From an uncultured Flavobacteriales bacterium (GTDB taxonomy: Bacteria; Bacteroidota; Bacteroidia; Flavobacteriales; Crocinitomicaceae), in contig CAMLLB010000008.1 of the NCBI GenBank assembly GCA_946480815.1, forward strand, positions 52,237-116,236: a stretch of 64,000 nucleotides of DNA. The letters run 5' to 3'. This document shows, piece by piece, positions 9,189 through 18,508 of this stretch (position 1 is the stretch's first letter; each line of letters begins with the position of its first letter). Position numbers and translations under genes: made by a program. The notes beneath the pieces were generated by a model, which did not search any database, was not told where the DNA came from, and saw nothing but the letters and a program-made list of their open reading frames with translations.

Positions 9189-11855
9189 ATGTGGAATAGA
9201 ATAGCCAATATCATTCTGAGAAATCGTTTTATTATCCTTGCCATCATGGCCTTATTGACCGTTTTGTTCGGTTATTATGCATTGACAGGGTTAAAGATCG
9301 ATAATAAGTATGGGAACATGCTTCCGAAGGATAGCCCAACCCAAATTACTTACCTGAAATTCAAGAAGATGTTTGGTGAAGACGGATCTGCATTGATTAT
9401 TGCAATCAAAGATAAGGATCTCTATACCAAAGAAAAATTCATGCTCTGGAAGAAACTGGGAGATTCCATTCTTCAGATCGACGGGGTTATTTCTGTTATC
9501 TCGGAAGCAAAGCTTTTCAACCTGATCAACGATACTGCAAACAGCCAGTTCACGATCAAACCCATCTTCTCGGATGTATCGTTCAAAGAGAAGTCCATTG
9601 AACAGATCAAAAGTGAAATCCGCAGAAATCCGATTTACAATGGGATCATGTATAATGACTCATCCAATGTGAGTCTGATGATGGTGACGCTGGATGAAAA
9701 TTTCCTGATCGATAAAGAGAAGCAAAAAGTCGTTATTGAGATTGAAGACCTTGCAAAATCCTACGAAAAGCAATTCAACGAGATCCACTTTGCCGGATTG
9801 CCGCATATGCGTGTATTGATCGGGAAACGTGTGATGGGAGAAATGTACATTTTCGTGGTGCTTTCCATGCTGATTTCCTTCGGGATCATGTATTTCTTCT
9901 TCCGTTCGGTCCGGGTAACGCTCATCAGTCTTTTGGTAGTTGCAATTACCGTAATCTGGGCCATGGGAACGATCGGGCTCTTCAATTACAACATTTCCAT
10001 CATGATGGCGCTTATTCCTCCATTGATGATTGTTATCGGGATTCCAAATTGTATTTACCTGTTTAATAAATACCACTACGAGTTCAAACAACACGGAAAT
10101 AAGATCAAGGCACTTACGCAGGTAATCCGTAAAACAGGAACTGCTATGTGGTTGACCAATGTTACCACTGCAATTGGTTTCATGACATTCCTCTTTACAA
10201 ATTCTTCCAAGTTCTTCGAATTCGGAGTTATTTCATCGGTGAATATCATGTTGTGTTATGTGGTTTCCCTTTGTTTGATCCCGATTTTTGCATCGTTCTC
10301 CAAGCAACCGAAGACACGCCATTTAAAGCATCTTGATCGCAAGGCTGCTGTAAAATTCCTGGAGAAACTGGTTAAAATTACTGCTCACAACCGTAAAACA
10401 GTTTACGTAGTGACCATTCTTTTAACAGTGGGAACAGGTATCGGGATTTTCTTCATGAAAGTTACCGGAAACATAACCGGGGATTTACCTGCCCGTGATC
10501 CGATCCTGAAAGACATCCAGTTCATGGAGGCTAATTTCGGGGGAGCAGTTCCTTTCGAAGTTTTGATCGACTACAAGGAAAAAGGCCGTTTATTTGGTAA
10601 AAACACCATGCAAAGCGTGGAACAGGTGCAGGAAATGCTTTCCAAAGACACCTTGTTCGCGAAAAGCTTATCCATCGTGGATTTTGTGAAAGTGATCAAT
10701 ATGGCTTACTACAACAACAATCCGGAGCAATACAAGATCTTTGCAACCAAAGACAAACTGCGTTTAAATGCGTACTTAAAGAATTTATCTACGACCACTA
10801 ATAATTCCACTTTATCAATTAAGGAATTGGTGGATACTACCAATCACATTCTACGCGTCAGAACTTCCATGAAAGATCTGGGATCTTATGAAGTAGAAGA
10901 CCAGGTCCATTTGATCGAACACCGCATTGACAGTATCATGAACCCGGATAAATCGCTACTGGAGAAATACTATTCCAAATTTGAAAAAGGCAAAAAAGAG
11001 TACATCGATTCCATTTTTGAATTATCAAGTGGTGTTTATAACAACCTTACCGCCCTGCTTTCAAATGGTGATGATAAAAAGCAGTATGCTTTCGATTCTG
11101 ATCCGGAATTGGTACGGAATTATTTCGGCAAACCGACATTCAAGAAAACACTCCGTGAAGCGATCAATAATGAATATTATGATATTACACTTACAGGAAC
11201 ATCGGTTGTAGCTTCTGAAGGGACCAAGTACCTGGTAAGCAATTTAACTTCCAGTATCGTATTTGCAGTTATCTCGATTGCCGCATTGATGTGCATCCTG
11301 TTCTATTCGTTCCGCATGGTGGTGGTGTCCATGATCCCGAACCTCATCCCGATGGCGATCACAGCAGGAATTATGGGAATCTTCGGAATTCCGTTGAAGC
11401 CTTCTACCCTGTTGATTTTCTCCATTGCATTGGGGATCACGGTCGATAATACCATTCACTTCCTGGCACATTACCGCCATGAACTGAAAACGAAAAAATG
11501 GGATTTAAAGGAATGTATCGCGATCTCTATCCGTGAAACCGGTTTGAGTATTATTTATACTTCGGTTATCCTGTTCTTTGGATTTATTGTCTTTGTATTC
11601 TCGGATTTCGGAGGAACACAAGCCTTAGGATACTTATCGGCCATTACCTATTTCGTGGCACTCTTTACAAATCTTATCCTATTGCCTTGTTTGCTTTTAA
11701 GTTACGAGCGCAGATTGACAACCAAATCATTTGAAGAACCGTTGTTTGAGATCTACGACGAAGATTCCGATGTGAGTTGGGACTTATTGGAAATTGAAAA
11801 GTCAGAGGAGGAAAAACCAACTTCTGATCAGAAAAATGAAACAAAAGAAGATTAG
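9189..11855 (+). CDS. MMPL/RND family transporter
   Basis: 888 residues with the twofold RND plan. There is a membrane helix near 13-33, a large periplasmic loop to about 215, a helix bundle about 218-370, then a second set with a helix near 400, a loop with long polar segments, and a bundle about 690-845. LGITVDNTIHFLAHY in the second bundle and MALIPPLMIVIGIPNCIYLF in the first are typical of MMPL proteins. The C-terminal tail is very acidic. The proton-driven pump acts in the inner membrane; lipids or hydrophobic molecules are common cargo for the family, but the substrate is unknown. It is 3 bases from rfbA, suggesting co-transcription. Confidence 0.9.
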   Translation: MWNRIANIILRNRFIILAIMALLTVLFGYYALTGLKIDNKYGNMLPKDSPTQITYLKFKKMFGEDGSALIIAIKDKDLYTKEKFMLWKKLGDSILQIDGVISVISEAKLFNLINDTANSQFTIKPIFSDVSFKEKSIEQIKSEIRRNPIYNGIMYNDSSNVSLMMVTLDENFLIDKEKQKVVIEIEDLAKSYEKQFNEIHFAGLPHMRVLIGKRVMGEMYIFVVLSMLISFGIMYFFFRSVRVTLISLLVVAITVIWAMGTIGLFNYNISIMMALIPPLMIVIGIPNCIYLFNKYHYEFKQHGNKIKALTQVIRKTGTAMWLTNVTTAIGFMTFLFTNSSKFFEFGVISSVNIMLCYVVSLCLIPIFASFSKQPKTRHLKHLDRKAAVKFLEKLVKITAHNRKTVYVVTILLTVGTGIGIFFMKVTGNITGDLPARDPILKDIQFMEANFGGAVPFEVLIDYKEKGRLFGKNTMQSVEQVQEMLSKDTLFAKSLSIVDFVKVINMAYYNNNPEQYKIFATKDKLRLNAYLKNLSTTTNNSTLSIKELVDTTNHILRVRTSMKDLGSYEVEDQVHLIEHRIDSIMNPDKSLLEKYYSKFEKGKKEYIDSIFELSSGVYNNLTALLSNGDDKKQYAFDSDPELVRNYFGKPTFKKTLREAINNEYYDITLTGTSVVASEGTKYLVSNLTSSIVFAVISIAALMCILFYSFRMVVVSMIPNLIPMAITAGIMGIFGIPLKPSTLLIFSIALGITVDNTIHFLAHYRHELKTKKWDLKECIAISIRETGLSIIYTSVILFFGFIVFVFSDFGGTQALGYLSAITYFVALFTNLILLPCLLLSYERRLTTKSFEEPLFEIYDEDSDVSWDLLEIEKSEEEKPTSDQKNETKED

Positions 11856-11858
11856 GTA

Positions 11859-12722
11859 ATGAAAGGAATCATTCTTGCCGGAGGTTCAGGAACACGGCTC
11901 CATCCACTGACATTGGCGATTAGTAAGCAATTAATGCCGATCTATGATAAACCGATGGTCTATTATCCCTTGTCGATTTTGATGACGGCCGGAATTCGTG
12001 AAATCCTGATCATTTCAACGCCTCATGATCTTCCACAGTTCAAAAAATTATTGGGTGACGGAAGTCAACTGGGCTGTTCCTTTTCCTATGCAGAACAACC
12101 GGAACCAAACGGCCTGGCTCAGGCATTTGTCATTGGTGAATCGTTCATAGGTAATGATTCCGTTGCTTTGATCCTGGGAGATAATATCTTCTACGGAGTG
12201 GGAATGGATGAATTACTCAAGGAAAATGCAGATCCGAACGGTGGTGTTGTATATGCTTACCACGTGAGTGATCCGGAACGTTACGGGGTAGTTGAATTTG
12301 ATGAGGTAATGAATGTCATTTCCATCGAAGAAAAACCTGCAAAACCGAAATCCAATTACGCTGTTCCGGGCTTGTATTTCTATGACAACGATGTGATTGA
12401 AATTGCAAAGAACCTGAAACCTTCTGCACGCGGGGAATATGAAATTACAGATGTAAATGCAGAATACCTGAGACGCGGAAAGTTGAAAGTCGCTATTTTA
12501 AGTCGTGGTACTGCCTGGTTGGATACCGGTACGTTCCCTTCCTTAATGCAGGCCGGACAATTTGTACAGGTTATTGAAGAACGTCAGGGTCTAAAAGTAG
12601 GCTGCATTGAAGAGATCGCTTACCGAAACGGTTTCATTTCTGCCAATCAATTGAAAGAAATTGCTCAACCATTAGTAAAAAGTGGATACGGTACTTATTT
12701 GTTGCAACTATTGAAAAAGTAA
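11859..12722 (+). CDS. rfbA: Glucose-1-phosphate thymidylyltransferase
   Basis: 287 residues, the normal length. It begins [18 protein letters not shown] (nucleotide-binding loop) followed by [18 protein letters not shown], and later has [20 protein letters not shown] and [15 protein letters not shown] residues ([15 protein letters not shown]). It forms dTDP-glucose from dTTP and glucose-1-phosphate, the first step to dTDP-rhamnose. The rest of the rfb pathway (rfbB, C, D) is not in the window. It is 3 bases after the transporter and overlaps the next gene by one base. Confidence 0.95.
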   Translation: MKGIILAGGSGTRLHPLTLAISKQLMPIYDKPMVYYPLSILMTAGIREILIISTPHDLPQFKKLLGDGSQLGCSFSYAEQPEPNGLAQAFVIGESFIGNDSVALILGDNIFYGVGMDELLKENADPNGGVVYAYHVSDPERYGVVEFDEVMNVISIEEKPAKPKSNYAVPGLYFYDNDVIEIAKNLKPSARGEYEITDVNAEYLRRGKLKVAILSRGTAWLDTGTFPSLMQAGQFVQVIEERQGLKVGCIEEIAYRNGFISANQLKEIAQPLVKSGYGTYLLQLLKK

Positions 12723-13690
12723 TGACCGGTCTCGCCCAATACACTGCCTATCTTGAAAATCACATTTCAGGTCTGAAACTGACGGATGAACCATCCAATT
12801 TATTTGGTCCTTTACGTTATTTTCTTTCTCTTGGAGGGAAACGTATGCGACCGATCCTGACATTGATCAGCGGTGAAATTTGCGAGGTCCCGAAAGAAGA
12901 AAGCATTCATGCAGCACTGTGCATTGAACTGTTCCACAACTTTTCATTGATCCATGACGACATTATGGATGATGCTCCTGTTCGCAGGGGGAAAGCAACT
13001 GTTCATACCAAATGGAATTCGAATATTGCCCTTCTTTCCGGAGATGCCTTGTATATTAAAGCCTATCAGCAATTAATCCATTATTCCGACCAACGGCTTC
13101 CACTGTTACTGAAACGGTTTAACGAAACGGCGATTGAATTGTGTCAGGGACAGCAGATGGATATGGACTTCGAAAGCCTGGAAACAGTTTCTGAAACCGA
13201 ATATATTGAAATGATCCGCTTAAAAACTTCCGTTCTCCTGGGATGTGCTTTGGAATTCGGAGCGATTTTAGGAAACCGGGATGAAGAGATCGGAAGAAAC
13301 CTCTATGAATTTGGCGTTTCATTGGGAATTGCTTTCCAGATCCAGGACGATATCCTGGATTTGTACGGTGATCCGGAATTATTCGGGAAGCAAGTCGGCG
13401 GTGATATTCTTTCCAATAAAAAGACCCTGCTTTTCTTAAAGGCAAAAGAAAAAGCAAAGGAAAATAAAGATCCCCGTTTCGAAGAGTTGGTTCAACTAAG
13501 TGCCGATTCTCAAAAAGTGGAACGCGCGAAAATATTGTTTGAAGAGCTTGGTGCAAAGTCAGCAACATTGCAGGAAATGAATGGGTATTATGATCGGGCA
13601 ATGGAAAATCTGCAGCAACTGGAAGCAAAAGGATTGAATACGGAAATGCTTCGGGCAGTAGCACAATTCCTGGTTACACGGGAACTTTAA
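12722..13690 (+). CDS. Polyprenyl diphosphate synthase, probably short-chain (FPP/GGPP)
   Basis: 322 residues. The first aspartate-rich motif is in HNFSLIHDDIMDDAPVRRG and the second in AFQIQDDILDLYGD; GGKRMRP at the N-terminus binds diphosphate. A Phe five residues before the first DDxxD (FSLIHDD) is a feature of synthases that stop at C15-C20, which is inference from known chain-length rules. Such an enzyme would supply the CrtB phytoene synthase at 49407. It overlaps the rfbA stop by one base (TAATG), so translation is coupled. Confidence 0.9.
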   Translation: MTGLAQYTAYLENHISGLKLTDEPSNLFGPLRYFLSLGGKRMRPILTLISGEICEVPKEESIHAALCIELFHNFSLIHDDIMDDAPVRRGKATVHTKWNSNIALLSGDALYIKAYQQLIHYSDQRLPLLLKRFNETAIELCQGQQMDMDFESLETVSETEYIEMIRLKTSVLLGCALEFGAILGNRDEEIGRNLYEFGVSLGIAFQIQDDILDLYGDPELFGKQVGGDILSNKKTLLFLKAKEKAKENKDPRFEELVQLSADSQKVERAKILFEELGAKSATLQEMNGYYDRAMENLQQLEAKGLNTEMLRAVAQFLVTREL

Positions 13691-13748
13691 TCCAACATTT
13701 TATTTTTCTTCCAGGAAAATATAGTTTATCTTCGAAAGAAAACGAACC

Positions 13749-14150
13749 ATGAAAACTTTAAGAAGATTCCTTTTCGCATTTATCCCTGTAAGTATTCTGT
13801 TACTCAGTTCCTGCGGAAAATATCCGGATGGTCCCAATTTCTCCATTTTGTCCCGTAAATCACGCTTAGAAAATGTGTGGGTACATAAAGAAACGGCTTA
13901 CGCCAATGGCACCGTAGAACAAAACCCGAATCCAGGATATACAACAGAATTCACCAGTGACGGAGATGTCATTTACACGAACGATGTACTTACATTGAAA
14001 GGCGAATGGGATTTAGTGAATGATAAAAAAGATCTGATGATCACTTATCCCGATTTAGGAGGCTCTACTTTTGAGATCCGAAGGCTGAAAGCAAACGAAT
14101 TGTGGCTTAAAAACAGCCTTGGAGATGTGCTGAAGTACAAACCGAAGTAA
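13749..14150 (+). CDS. Hypothetical lipoprotein, lipocalin-like
   Basis: 133 residues with a lipoprotein signal ending LLLSSCGK (acyl-Cys22). The body has the pattern ENVWVHKETAY, YTTEFTSDGDVIYTNDV, LKGEWDLVNDKKDLMITYPD, FEIRRLKANELWLKN, as in small lipocalin-like proteins of Bacteroidota in which a measured energy or weight strand pattern forms a barrel. No ligand can be inferred. It ends 2 bases from the convergent carotenoid operon, with no obvious terminator between. Confidence 0.6.
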   Translation: MKTLRRFLFAFIPVSILLLSSCGKYPDGPNFSILSRKSRLENVWVHKETAYANGTVEQNPNPGYTTEFTSDGDVIYTNDVLTLKGEWDLVNDKKDLMITYPDLGGSTFEIRRLKANELWLKNSLGDVLKYKPK

Positions 14151-14152
14151 AC

Positions 14153-14848
14153 TTATTTTGCTTTTACGAGCTTCTGCTTTTTCAATACTTCATGAATCGC
14201 GATGATTAGCAGCAACATACTTAGATTATAATACATGTCTTCCAACGGGATTGTACCGATTCGAATTCCCACGATGTGTGTTTCAGAATACCAAACAACC
14301 GGTTCTTTTGTGAAGAATCCGGTTAATGTTCCGTTCACCAGTAAGAAAGGAATCAGGCAAACCAGGAAGGTCAGTGCAAAATAGTTGAACCATTTCGCTT
14401 TTGCCCGAAAATGAATCCCAATGACCAATAAACTGGAAAGCGAACAAGCTGTTAAGGTGTACCAGTTGCGGATATAAAAGATCGTCAGCAGCAAACCGGA
14501 AAGAACCATTGCAAAGGCAAAGGCACGTCCCAAAAGATCCAGTTTCAAATCCGGGAAATAGGCCCTGATTGCTTCGTAAACGAACACACAGGCGTAAGGA
14601 ACAACCAAAAAGAAAAGGATTTCTTCCAGGGGTAGGTGAAACAAGTAAATTCCCTGGACGTATTTCGGGTTAAAACCCCACACTTCATGTACTGTAAAAT
14701 AATGATCCCAAAGGAGAAAGAACACGGCTACAAGGAATATTGCGGGAAAAACGCTTTTCCAATGCGTATAAAAATGGACCTTCTTATCAAAGCTTAGCAA
14801 AAACGGAAATAGGATTGTTCCGAGGAGGATCCAAAAGTATAAACTCAT
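14153..14848 (-). CDS. Lycopene cyclase domain protein (CrtYcd/CarR type)
   Basis: 231 residues with about seven membrane helices. Two repeats are visible: FFLLWDHYFTVHEVWGFNPKYV then LPLEEILFFLVVPYACVFVYE, and a second half with IPLEDMYYNLSMLLL. These PLEE/PLED motifs with aspartates are characteristic of the heterodimer-derived lycopene cyclases (crtYc and crtYd fused). It would close beta-ionone rings on lycopene in the inner membrane. It overlaps crtZ by 4 bases (ATGA), so the two are co-translated. It is the last gene of the tailoring operon. Confidence 0.9.
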   Translation of the reverse strand: MSLYFWILLGTILFPFLLSFDKKVHFYTHWKSVFPAIFLVAVFFLLWDHYFTVHEVWGFNPKYVQGIYLFHLPLEEILFFLVVPYACVFVYEAIRAYFPDLKLDLLGRAFAFAMVLSGLLLTIFYIRNWYTLTACSLSSLLVIGIHFRAKAKWFNYFALTFLVCLIPFLLVNGTLTGFFTKEPVVWYSETHIVGIRIGTIPLEDMYYNLSMLLLIIAIHEVLKKQKLVKAK

Positions 14849-15330
14849 TTGAGTGCTTTATTTTGTTTGTAAGCCTTCCTGGCTTCGTTGTAATACTTCA
14901 AGGGTACGATCAACAGTCCAAAGCACTCCCCATCTTCCTTATTTAAATGCTTGTGATGCATTTTATGCGCTCGTCTGATGGCTAAAAAATAAGGTGTATT
15001 GATTTCCCTGATCCATTTAAACCGGCGATGGATAAACACATCATGAATGAAGAAATAAGTAAATCCATAGGCCATGATCCCAAATCCCATCCAGACAAAA
15101 CCGTATTGCTTGTACATGAGGCCCAACATAATTCCTAACCAGCTTGGAATAGCAAAAATGAGAAAAAAAACATCGTTCCGCTCAAAAAAACCGGCCTTGC
15201 CCTGATGATGGTCTTTGTGGAAATACCACATAAAACCGTGCATGGCGAACTTATGTGAAGACCACGCAGCGAACTCCGTAAGGAAAAAAGTCCCGATTAA
15301 GATCAGTATGCCTGCCCAGGTTGGAATCAT
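14845..15330 (-). CDS. crtZ: Beta-carotene hydroxylase (sterol desaturase-type di-iron enzyme)
   Basis: 161 residues. Histidine clusters HKFAMHG, HKDHHQGK, HDVFIHRRF and HKMHHKH are those of CrtZ-type hydroxylases, with membrane helices between them. It adds the 3-hydroxyl to beta-ionone rings. The ATG at 15330 was chosen: it overlaps the upstream stop in an ATGA and gives an N-terminus starting directly with a membrane helix. An upstream in-frame ATG at 15420 lies inside the previous gene and adds 30 polar residues. Confidence 0.9.
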   Translation of the reverse strand: MIPTWAGILILIGTFFLTEFAAWSSHKFAMHGFMWYFHKDHHQGKAGFFERNDVFFLIFAIPSWLGIMLGLMYKQYGFVWMGFGIMAYGFTYFFIHDVFIHRRFKWIREINTPYFLAIRRAHKMHHKHLNKEDGECFGLLIVPLKYYNEARKAYKQNKALK

Positions 15331-15953
15331 CGGTTTAAAATTGCAAAAAATATCACTAAGATCACAAATAATCCGACGGTCACTTTGTTCGTTTCTACTG
15401 TTTTTCTGTTCAAAATCCAATAAGAAAAGACAGAAGCAAAGATCATCCAGCAGATGTAATTGTACATCGGGACCGTATTATTTTTCCAGGACCAAAACCC
15501 GGAACGGATGGCAACCGGTTCCATGATCCAATCCAATCCTGTCATCAATGCACCCGCTATCAACGCTTTCAGAATGATCGGGATTTTCCATTTATGAACG
15601 ATTGCCGCTGCAGTGAACGTCAGAATTACCCAGTTCAATGCAATCGTAAGGGGGATTCCGTCTACTTTATACCCTAAAACACTTCCATAGTGATAATGCC
15701 CGAAAAGTAACGAAGTACGGACTCCAATCCATTCAATAGCATAACCGGCAGCTCCAACAAGCAAAATATCGATATGTTTCTTCAGGGAATAATCCTTGAA
15801 CGACAAATAAAGACAGCCAAAAGACAGCAACAGGTTAAAAGGTGTTAAGCCCAAAAAATAAAACCGGTAATCGGTATGTAACCCGATCAATCCGACGGTA
15901 TAAAAAATAATCAGAATGATTAAGAGCAGGTTTTGCTTTTTCAAAGGACTCAT
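15327..15953 (-). CDS. Carotenoid biosynthesis protein, CruF-like (DUF422)
   Basis: 208 residues with about seven membrane helices. GYAIEWIGVRTSLLFGHYHYG, IPLTIALNWVIL and GLDWIMEPVAIRSGFW are hallmarks of the CruF/DUF422 family. In known members this enzyme hydrates the psi end of gamma-carotene (1',2'-hydratase) or acts on C50/bacterioruberin-type ends. In this cluster it may make a monocyclic hydroxylated carotenoid of the saproxanthin/myxol kind; that is inference. It lies 3 bases after the SpoIIE phosphatase gene and 4 bases overlap with crtZ. Confidence 0.85.
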   Translation of the reverse strand: MSPLKKQNLLLIILIIFYTVGLIGLHTDYRFYFLGLTPFNLLLSFGCLYLSFKDYSLKKHIDILLVGAAGYAIEWIGVRTSLLFGHYHYGSVLGYKVDGIPLTIALNWVILTFTAAAIVHKWKIPIILKALIAGALMTGLDWIMEPVAIRSGFWSWKNNTVPMYNYICWMIFASVFSYWILNRKTVETNKVTVGLFVILVIFFAILNR

Positions 15954-15956
15954 TGG

Positions 15957-18164
15957 CTAGATCAGTTTAACTCCAAACAAACAGACATCGTCAACCTGCT
16001 CCAGGTTTCCCTTCCATGATTGAAAATGTTCTTTCAGTAAATCGTGTTGCTCGGTTATTTTCTCAGTTGAAATGTTTAAGAGGTATTCATGAAGGTTCGC
16101 CAGTTTCAGTTTCTTCCCTCTTTCTCCCCCAAACTGGTCGGCATAACCATCTGTATAAGCAAACAATTCATCACCCGGTTCCAGGTCAATGGTATATGTT
16201 TGGAACTCAGTCATCAAATCACTTTTTCCAACCGGCATTTTATCCGCAGGGAATTTAATGAGTTCCCCATCGCGGATAACGATCGGGTTATTGTATGCCG
16301 CAGCATAGGTCAATTTACGGTTTGATTCGTCAAAACAAAATAACACGCCATCCATTCCGTCTTTTGCACCATCATGAGAGATCGATTCAACCAGGCGTTT
16401 TCTGACATGGTCAAAGATTTTTCCCGGATCGGTAATCCCCAATTGATTGATCGCTTCACTCAGGAAAGTAATATTCAAAGCGCTCATAAATGCTCCCGGA
16501 ACACCGTGTCCCGTACTGTCACAAATAGCCAGATAGAATTGATTATTCCGTTTGGTAGCCCAATAAAAATCTCCGGAAACAATGTCTTTCGGCTGGAAGA
16601 AAATAAAGGATTCGGGTAACGATTCTTTCAATAATTTGTGCTGCACCAGCAACGATTCCTGGATACGTTTCGCATAACGAATGGAATCCAGTATCTCTGT
16701 TTGCTTTTCTTCAATCAGCGTTTTTTGGTTTTCAATTTCTTCATTTTGTTTGTTCAGCAAAGCATTCGCTTTTTTCTTTTGCTGATTGGATTTAAAACTG
16801 ATCCCGAGGGAAATCACAATCAACCCCCCGATCAGGAATAAACCCAGGATGAGGTTACTTTTCCGGTTATTTTCAGCGGTAATCAACTGATTGGTTTGTC
16901 TTGAAAGGGCCAAATCCTGCTCTTTTCGCTCCAGTTCATTCAATGAATTTAACGTTGCTATTTGGTTTGTCACTGATTCCAAATCCGTTTTTTCCTTTAA
17001 TTCCTGTGCCTCCTCAAACACTTTCAAAGCCTTTTCAGGTGCTCCGTCTCTTTTATACAATTCCGACAATACTTTCAAGGTTCGGACTTGCGCGTTTGCG
17101 TCCTCCGTATCTCTGAATGCATCTAATGCCAGTTCTGCGGCGGCAATTCCTTCCTTAAACTTCTTTAGTTCAGCATAAATACTCGCTTTTGTAAGCTGCA
17201 CTTCCCCGTAACTCAGTAAATCTGCTTCCTGGTTGGCATACTTTTCTGCTGTTAGGGTTAATTTCATAGCCTCATCGAAATGCTTCAGGTCAGACAGGTA
17301 ATTAGCCCGTGCCAGGAAATATTCCAGCCAGACATCTTCTTCATCCAGTTCCCTGGCAACTGAATACATTTCATCCAAACAGGCCTTTGCTTTTGAAAAT
17401 TGCTTTGTTGCACGGTAATCCAATGATAAATTGTACAGGACTGTTTGCCTGTTCCTTACTGCATGAACCTCCCTGCTTAACTTCCGGGCAATTTCAGAGT
17501 ATTTTATGGATTCATTCAGCATGTTTTTATCATGATAAACGGTACTTAGGTTCATGTAAAGCTGAGCTTCCTGCTCCTTATTCTTAATGCGTTTGTTTAG
17601 TTTCAGCCCTTCATTAAATGTCGATATTGCCTGATCATAAAGTCCTACAGACTTATAAGCTGCAGCCAGATTCGTATATAAGACCAGTACTTTATCGTCC
17701 TGTTTATACTTTTTAGCGATATCGATTGCTTTTTGGTAATGTTTCAGGGCTTGTGCATAGGAACCTTTCTCAAAATAAACAGATCCAAGATTCGAATAAG
17801 CTCCAGTCAATTTATCTTCCTGGTGATTCCTGATCCGAAGCGCGATCAATTCGTTGTATACGTTAATCGCCTTAGAGTATTCCGACAAATAACGGTAGTA
17901 GATTCCGAGGGTATTTTTCGCGTCCATGACCCCGTTCGGATACTTGCATTTTTGAGCTAAGTTGATTGCTTTGTTTGCAAACACAAAGGTAGAATCCAAT
18001 GAGTAATCCAGGTAAGTCCATGCAATTTCATTGTATTGAAATACACGCATGGTATCGGAAGAAACGGGTTTTTGAAGCGTATTTTTTAAGCTGTCCAGGT
18101 ATTCCGTCTGACCGACAGACAAATAACAGGTAAATAGCGCTATCCCTAAAATCCAACTTCGCAT
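15957..18164 (-). CDS. TPR repeat / SpoIIE-type PP2C phosphatase
   Basis: 735 residues. A signal peptide (MRSWILGIALFTCYLSVGQ) is followed by about eight tetratricopeptide repeats to residue 400 (for example AYSNLGSVYFEKGSYAQALKH), a single membrane helix near 437-455, and a coiled coil (KANALLNKQNEEIENQKTLI). The SpoIIE/RsbU domain follows, with KDIVSGDFYW, CDSTGHGVPGAFMS, YTDGYADQFGG and DDVCLFGVK, the metal-binding residues intact. The layout means a periplasmic sensor and a cytoplasmic phosphatase, usually acting on anti-sigma-factor antagonists. It precedes the carotenoid genes by 3 bases and is likely their first co-transcribed gene. Confidence 0.9.
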   Translation of the reverse strand: MRSWILGIALFTCYLSVGQTEYLDSLKNTLQKPVSSDTMRVFQYNEIAWTYLDYSLDSTFVFANKAINLAQKCKYPNGVMDAKNTLGIYYRYLSEYSKAINVYNELIALRIRNHQEDKLTGAYSNLGSVYFEKGSYAQALKHYQKAIDIAKKYKQDDKVLVLYTNLAAAYKSVGLYDQAISTFNEGLKLNKRIKNKEQEAQLYMNLSTVYHDKNMLNESIKYSEIARKLSREVHAVRNRQTVLYNLSLDYRATKQFSKAKACLDEMYSVARELDEEDVWLEYFLARANYLSDLKHFDEAMKLTLTAEKYANQEADLLSYGEVQLTKASIYAELKKFKEGIAAAELALDAFRDTEDANAQVRTLKVLSELYKRDGAPEKALKVFEEAQELKEKTDLESVTNQIATLNSLNELERKEQDLALSRQTNQLITAENNRKSNLILGLFLIGGLIVISLGISFKSNQQKKKANALLNKQNEEIENQKTLIEEKQTEILDSIRYAKRIQESLLVQHKLLKESLPESFIFFQPKDIVSGDFYWATKRNNQFYLAICDSTGHGVPGAFMSALNITFLSEAINQLGITDPGKIFDHVRKRLVESISHDGAKDGMDGVLFCFDESNRKLTYAAAYNNPIVIRDGELIKFPADKMPVGKSDLMTEFQTYTIDLEPGDELFAYTDGYADQFGGERGKKLKLANLHEYLLNISTEKITEQHDLLKEHFQSWKGNLEQVDDVCLFGVKLI

Positions 18165-18508
18165 ACCCGAAGATACTGAAAATTCGTACTTCGGCTACGC
18201 TCTGTATTCCTTAAATGCAAAAGTATCAACCGAAAGGATTATTCTATGCTTGTATGATGCAGATTTTCTCTTGCCACAGTCAAAAGGGCATTAATAAATT
18301 CTGACCGAAAATTCAGGCATTTTTCCATCTGAATCCCAGTCAGACAAAGGGCTGTTCGTAATATCGCGAACATGCGAATTTAGAAACGGATAAAGCAAAT
18401 TCGAACATTCAAAAATCGATATCTGAAGCCACCTGACTTAAGTACATAAATCCCACTGGTAAGCGCCCTTAAAAATTCGTGCATTCGTGGCCAACGCCCA
18501 CGTGAAGA
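18165..18508. other. Intergenic region without a gene
   Basis: 344 bases between two minus-strand genes. I see no open frame or RNA fold I would trust. Near its 3' end (18475-18489) are two copies of ATTCGTG separated by one C. It should hold the promoter for the SpoIIE phosphatase at its lower-coordinate end, but no clear TAnnTTTG was found there. Confidence 0.5.

Noticed and set aside
13119..13664. 181-codon minus-strand frame
   Set aside because: It is inside the polyprenyl synthase gene, is compositionally odd (Pro, His, Arg rich) and has no motif.
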